A DNA stretch of 9,149 nt, from positions 1-9,149 of the forward strand of contig CALMFL010000276.1 of NCBI GenBank assembly GCA_937862595.1, given 5' to 3'. Positions 7,581 to 9,149 of the stretch are shown in pieces. How positions within the stretch are numbered: the stretch's first letter is position 1; every line of letters starts with the position of its first letter. A model generated the notes under the pieces. It made no database searches, was not told the DNA's origin, and saw only the letters and a list, made by a program, of their open reading frames with translations. The DNA comes from an uncultured Fidelibacterota bacterium (GTDB lineage Bacteria > Fidelibacterota > Fidelibacteria > Fidelibacterales > Fidelibacteraceae). The position numbers and the translations under genes were made by a program.

Positions 7581-7609
7581 TTGATAAATCTCATTTTTTA
7601 ACGAATACT
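7581..7609 (+). promoter_or_regulatory. Candidate promoter of the double-GNAT gene
   Basis: TTGATA at 7581-7586 (5 of 6 matches to the sigma-70 -35 consensus), a 17-nt spacer, then AATACT at 7604-7609 (4 of 6 matches to the -10 consensus), in the most AT-rich part of the gap. It lies about 85 nt before the chosen start codon and downstream of the terminator palindrome, where a promoter for a single-gene unit is expected. Confidence 0.4.
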
Positions 7610-7695
7610 CTTTTAAAAATTAAATATATTACACGGACGGCATTTTTAACAAACGCTGAAAATTGTCAGGTGTCCAACCCGGGGAGCAGATGTCA

Positions 7696-8832
7696 ATGGC
7701 TAATGAATATCGTGCGGAAATAATTGATCTTAAAAAAGAAAATCCCGAATCATTCGCGGAACTTATCACGCAGGCCTTCCTCTCGGACGAGCTTGCCCAG
7801 GAAGAGGGAACGACGGTTGTTTTCGACGCCATGACGTTCCGGAGACTGTTCGGCTCGCCGTATCTTGACGATCAGCTTATCATCAGGGTCATGCATGAGC
7901 CGAGCGGCACGATGGCCGGATTTATGGGCGGATTGCCGCGGACCCTTTGCTTCAATCAGAAAAATAAAAATTCTCAGCAACGCGAACAGGTCCGGGTTAT
8001 GGTCCCTTCCTGGGCCGCGGTCCATCCCGATCATAAAAGAAAAGGGGTCGGTTCCCTGATGGTCTCGAAATTCATCGAAGAAATTTCCGCGCGCGGATAT
8101 ACCTGCAGCTATGCTATCTTTGAACCCGGGCAAAACGGGATCGACCTGGGGAAAGCGACCGCCGATCGCCATTCGGGCGTGGAATCGATAAAATGGTTTG
8201 ACATCAATTGGTTTATTATCCGGGTTTTTGATATTCCCGCCGTCAGAAAGGTAATGAAGCTGAAATTCTATGAGAGATGGGTCATCCGGCTTGTATCTCC
8301 TCCCCGCACACCCTCTCCCAAACCCATGAAAAACGGTCAGGGGATCAGACTTTTCAAACCGGAGGACAAACAAAGGATCGTTGAGCTTCTTGACGAATAT
8401 GCATCAAGCAAAGACGCCGCGATCATAAAGAACCGTGAAGACCTCACCTGGTACCTGGACCAGCCCGGAATCATCTGCTGTGTGCATGAAGATCATACGG
8501 GTAAGGTAAACGGTTTTGTGCTGGCATGGGAATTCAACTTTGCGGGATTTGGCAACACCATTCCCTTCGGATGGCTTGACCTGATACATGTCGATCATCT
8601 TTCCGGGAGAAGCGCTGCAGATCTTATCCGCTTCTTCAATATTCAGGCAAAACAGGCGGGATGGAAAGGCGTTCAAACGCCTTACATACCCTATTTCCCG
8701 ATAAAGCCCTTCCTGGGGGCCAACTATCTTACCTTCCCGAAAAAAATGATCGTCCAGGTTTTCGGATTGAAAAATTCGGACCTGTCGCGTTTCAGGACAG
8801 CTCCCCATACCTGTTTCTTAGACTGGCGATGA
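7696..8832 (+). CDS. Double GNAT-fold acyltransferase-like protein (NMT-like layout)
   Basis: 378 residues. The first half is a GNAT N-acyltransferase: AGFMGGLPR (strand before the CoA site), WAAVHPDHKRKGVGSLMVSKF at about residues 106-126 with the R/Q-x-x-G-x-G/A-type acyl-CoA pyrophosphate loop (KRKGVGS), then a helix and CSYAIFEPGQ. The second half (about 216-378) begins IRLFKPEDKQRIVELLDEY, the usual GNAT opening, but lacks a clear CoA loop, so it is probably a degenerate second GNAT copy. The chain ends FLDWR. Substrate unknown. Start choice: ATG 7696 has GGGGAG (7681-7686) 9 nt upstream; ATG 7690 is too close to it, and a TTG start at 7663 lacks a site of its own. It appears to be a single-gene unit with its own promoter. 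N-terminal GNAT assignment is firm; the second domain is inferred. Confidence 0.85.
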   Translation: MANEYRAEIIDLKKENPESFAELITQAFLSDELAQEEGTTVVFDAMTFRRLFGSPYLDDQLIIRVMHEPSGTMAGFMGGLPRTLCFNQKNKNSQQREQVRVMVPSWAAVHPDHKRKGVGSLMVSKFIEEISARGYTCSYAIFEPGQNGIDLGKATADRHSGVESIKWFDINWFIIRVFDIPAVRKVMKLKFYERWVIRLVSPPRTPSPKPMKNGQGIRLFKPEDKQRIVELLDEYASSKDAAIIKNREDLTWYLDQPGIICCVHEDHTGKVNGFVLAWEFNFAGFGNTIPFGWLDLIHVDHLSGRSAADLIRFFNIQAKQAGWKGVQTPYIPYFPIKPFLGANYLTFPKKMIVQVFGLKNSDLSRFRTAPHTCFLDWR

Positions 8833-8842
8833 CGTCAAGGTA

Positions 8843-8877
8843 ACACAAAGACACAAAGACACGAAGGCACAAAGAAG
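8843..8877. repeat. ACACAAAG short tandem repeat
   Basis: Two exact ACACAAAG units (8843-8858), then ACACGAAGG and CACAAAGAAG, about four degenerate units starting 11 nt after the acyltransferase stop codon. Similar low-complexity runs of this kind recur between genes in environmental bacterial genomes; no function is apparent. No hairpin terminator for the upstream gene was found here. Confidence 0.65.
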
Positions 8878-8913
8878 ATTTGATCTTTATGCTATGACAG
8901 TTTAAAAGGTACA

Positions 8914-8954
8914 CTCTTCCCCTCTTCTCCTCCTCTCCTTTTCCCCTTTTCTCC
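8914..8954. repeat. 41-nt uninterrupted pyrimidine tract
   Basis: All 41 bases are C or T on the + strand, a mix of TCC, TCTTC and CCCTTTT blocks. On the - strand it is a GA-rich tract. It has no coding potential of note. Such tracts can form triplex or unusual helical structure, but nothing here shows that it does. Confidence 0.7.
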
Positions 8955-9003
8955 ATTTCGCATCTTGAAACAACGAAAGCAGCCCTCTCAATAAAAGCGC
9001 CTG

Positions 9004-9032
9004 AAAAACAAAACTCCCCGGGAAAGAGGAGT
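9004..9032 (-). terminator. Intrinsic terminator on the - strand, just after the tRNA-like sequence
   Basis: Read on the - strand: stem ACTCCTC / GGGGAGT (7 bp with one T-G pair), 6-nt loop TTTCCC, then TTTGTTTTTC (plus-strand stem 9013-9032). This has the classic form of a rho-independent terminator and starts only 2 nt after the CCA end of the tRNA-like sequence, which suggests a transcribed RNA gene on this strand. Confidence 0.65.
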
Positions 9033-9034
9033 CA

Positions 9035-9105
9035 TGGTACGCCATCTGGGACTTTCCCGTAGGGAACCCTCCGGGGGAACCCCGAACCAACGGATTAAGA
9101 GTCCG
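9035..9105 (-). pseudogene. tRNA-Lys(CTT)-like 3' half with an interrupted T arm
   Basis: Read on the - strand: anticodon arm CGGA-CTCTTAA-TCCG (9091-9105, anticodon CTT at 9097-9099), variable bases, then GGTTCGGGGTTC, an extra 22 nt (9055-9076), and AAGTCCCAG, a 7-nt acceptor strand ATGGCGT, discriminator A and encoded CCA at 9035-9037. Without the 22 nt, the T arm has a 7-nt loop (TTCAAGT) and a stem with one mismatch, and the acceptor spacing is exact. On the 5' side no D arm or matching acceptor strand (ACGCCAT) is seen up to the window edge; instead there is an AAACCC/GGGTTT hairpin (9109-9131). It could be a decayed tRNA, a tRNA-derived attachment site, or part of an unrecognised structured RNA. 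It is not a normal tRNA as it stands. Confidence 0.45.
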
Positions 9106-9149
9106 GTAAAACCCTTTATCTATGCGGGTTTGGGGCTAAGCGATGCCTG

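Larger units (their letters stand above)
7302..7662. other. Intergenic region between the surface-protein gene and the acyltransferase gene
   Basis: About 360 nt without a credible gene. It starts with a modest hairpin (GGCG ... CGCC, 7338-7353), holds the third palindrome, a CCGAAYC heptamer run and a unique mixed stretch at 7460-7560, and ends in a very AT-rich block (7581-7630) with a promoter-like pair of hexamers. Short open frames across it cut through these elements and show no ribosome binding site or family signature. Confidence 0.6.

Noticed and set aside
8902..9090. 62-residue open frame on the - strand at the right edge
   Set aside because: It is made of the pyrimidine tract, the terminator hairpin and the tRNA-like sequence read as codons, and shows no protein-family signature.
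9035..9105. tmRNA or signal recognition particle RNA on the - strand
   Set aside because: The anticodon arm is that of tRNA-Lys; no tmRNA tag frame or alanine-type acceptor and no SRP GGAAGG loop motif were found.
9055..9149. Plus-strand reading frame through the right edge (…TPNQRIKSPV…)
   Set aside because: The peptide is the familiar product of translating the complement of a tRNA-Lys gene, so it supports the tRNA-like call and not a protein.

Overview
The window looks like a chromosomal segment of a bacterium from the FCB group: Bacteroidota, Ignavibacteria, Calditrichota, KSB1-like lineages or relatives. The main clue is the secreted giant protein at 2928-7301. It ends in a type IX secretion (Por/FlgD-Ig-like) sorting domain with the sequence NYPNPFNPVTTIRY and the terminal KKMVLLK, and it carries GLUG repeats and the YYVRAYATN type of fibronectin-III-like domain common in these phyla. 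Genes run mostly on the + strand and are GC-rich, with AT-rich intergenic regions. The phylum cannot be fixed from this window.

Layout. Positions 1-2590 hold the 3' part of a riboflavin operon in the order ribD (3' end only), ribE, ribBA, ribH. It is tightly packed: ribE and ribBA overlap by ATGA, and ribBA and ribH are 2 nt apart. Together these genes turn GTP and ribulose 5-phosphate into riboflavin. The operon ends at an A/T-flanked palindromic terminator, followed by a second hairpin.

Positions 2591-2927 form a regulatory gap. It holds two hairpins, one copy of a perfect 23-nt palindrome, a TATAAT-type promoter and a GC-rich leader that can fold. Positions 2928-7301 encode a 1457-residue secreted protein: signal peptide, three related GLUG modules, three FN3-like domains and a sorting domain. 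A second identical copy of the 23-nt palindrome lies just after it at 7388-7410.

Positions 7302-7662 form an AT-rich gap with a short heptamer repeat and a plausible sigma-70-like promoter for the next gene. That gene (7696-8832) encodes a 378-residue double-GNAT acyltransferase-like protein whose layout recalls N-myristoyltransferase.

The last 317 bases have no convincing protein gene. They contain an ACACAAAG tandem repeat, a 41-nt uninterrupted pyrimidine tract and, on the - strand, a sequence matching the 3' half of a tRNA-Lys(CTT), followed by a good intrinsic terminator. The tRNA-like sequence has an apparent 22-nt insertion in its T loop and no recognisable D arm within the window. 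It is the least explained item here. No CRISPR array, transposase, toxin-antitoxin pair or clear defence system was seen.
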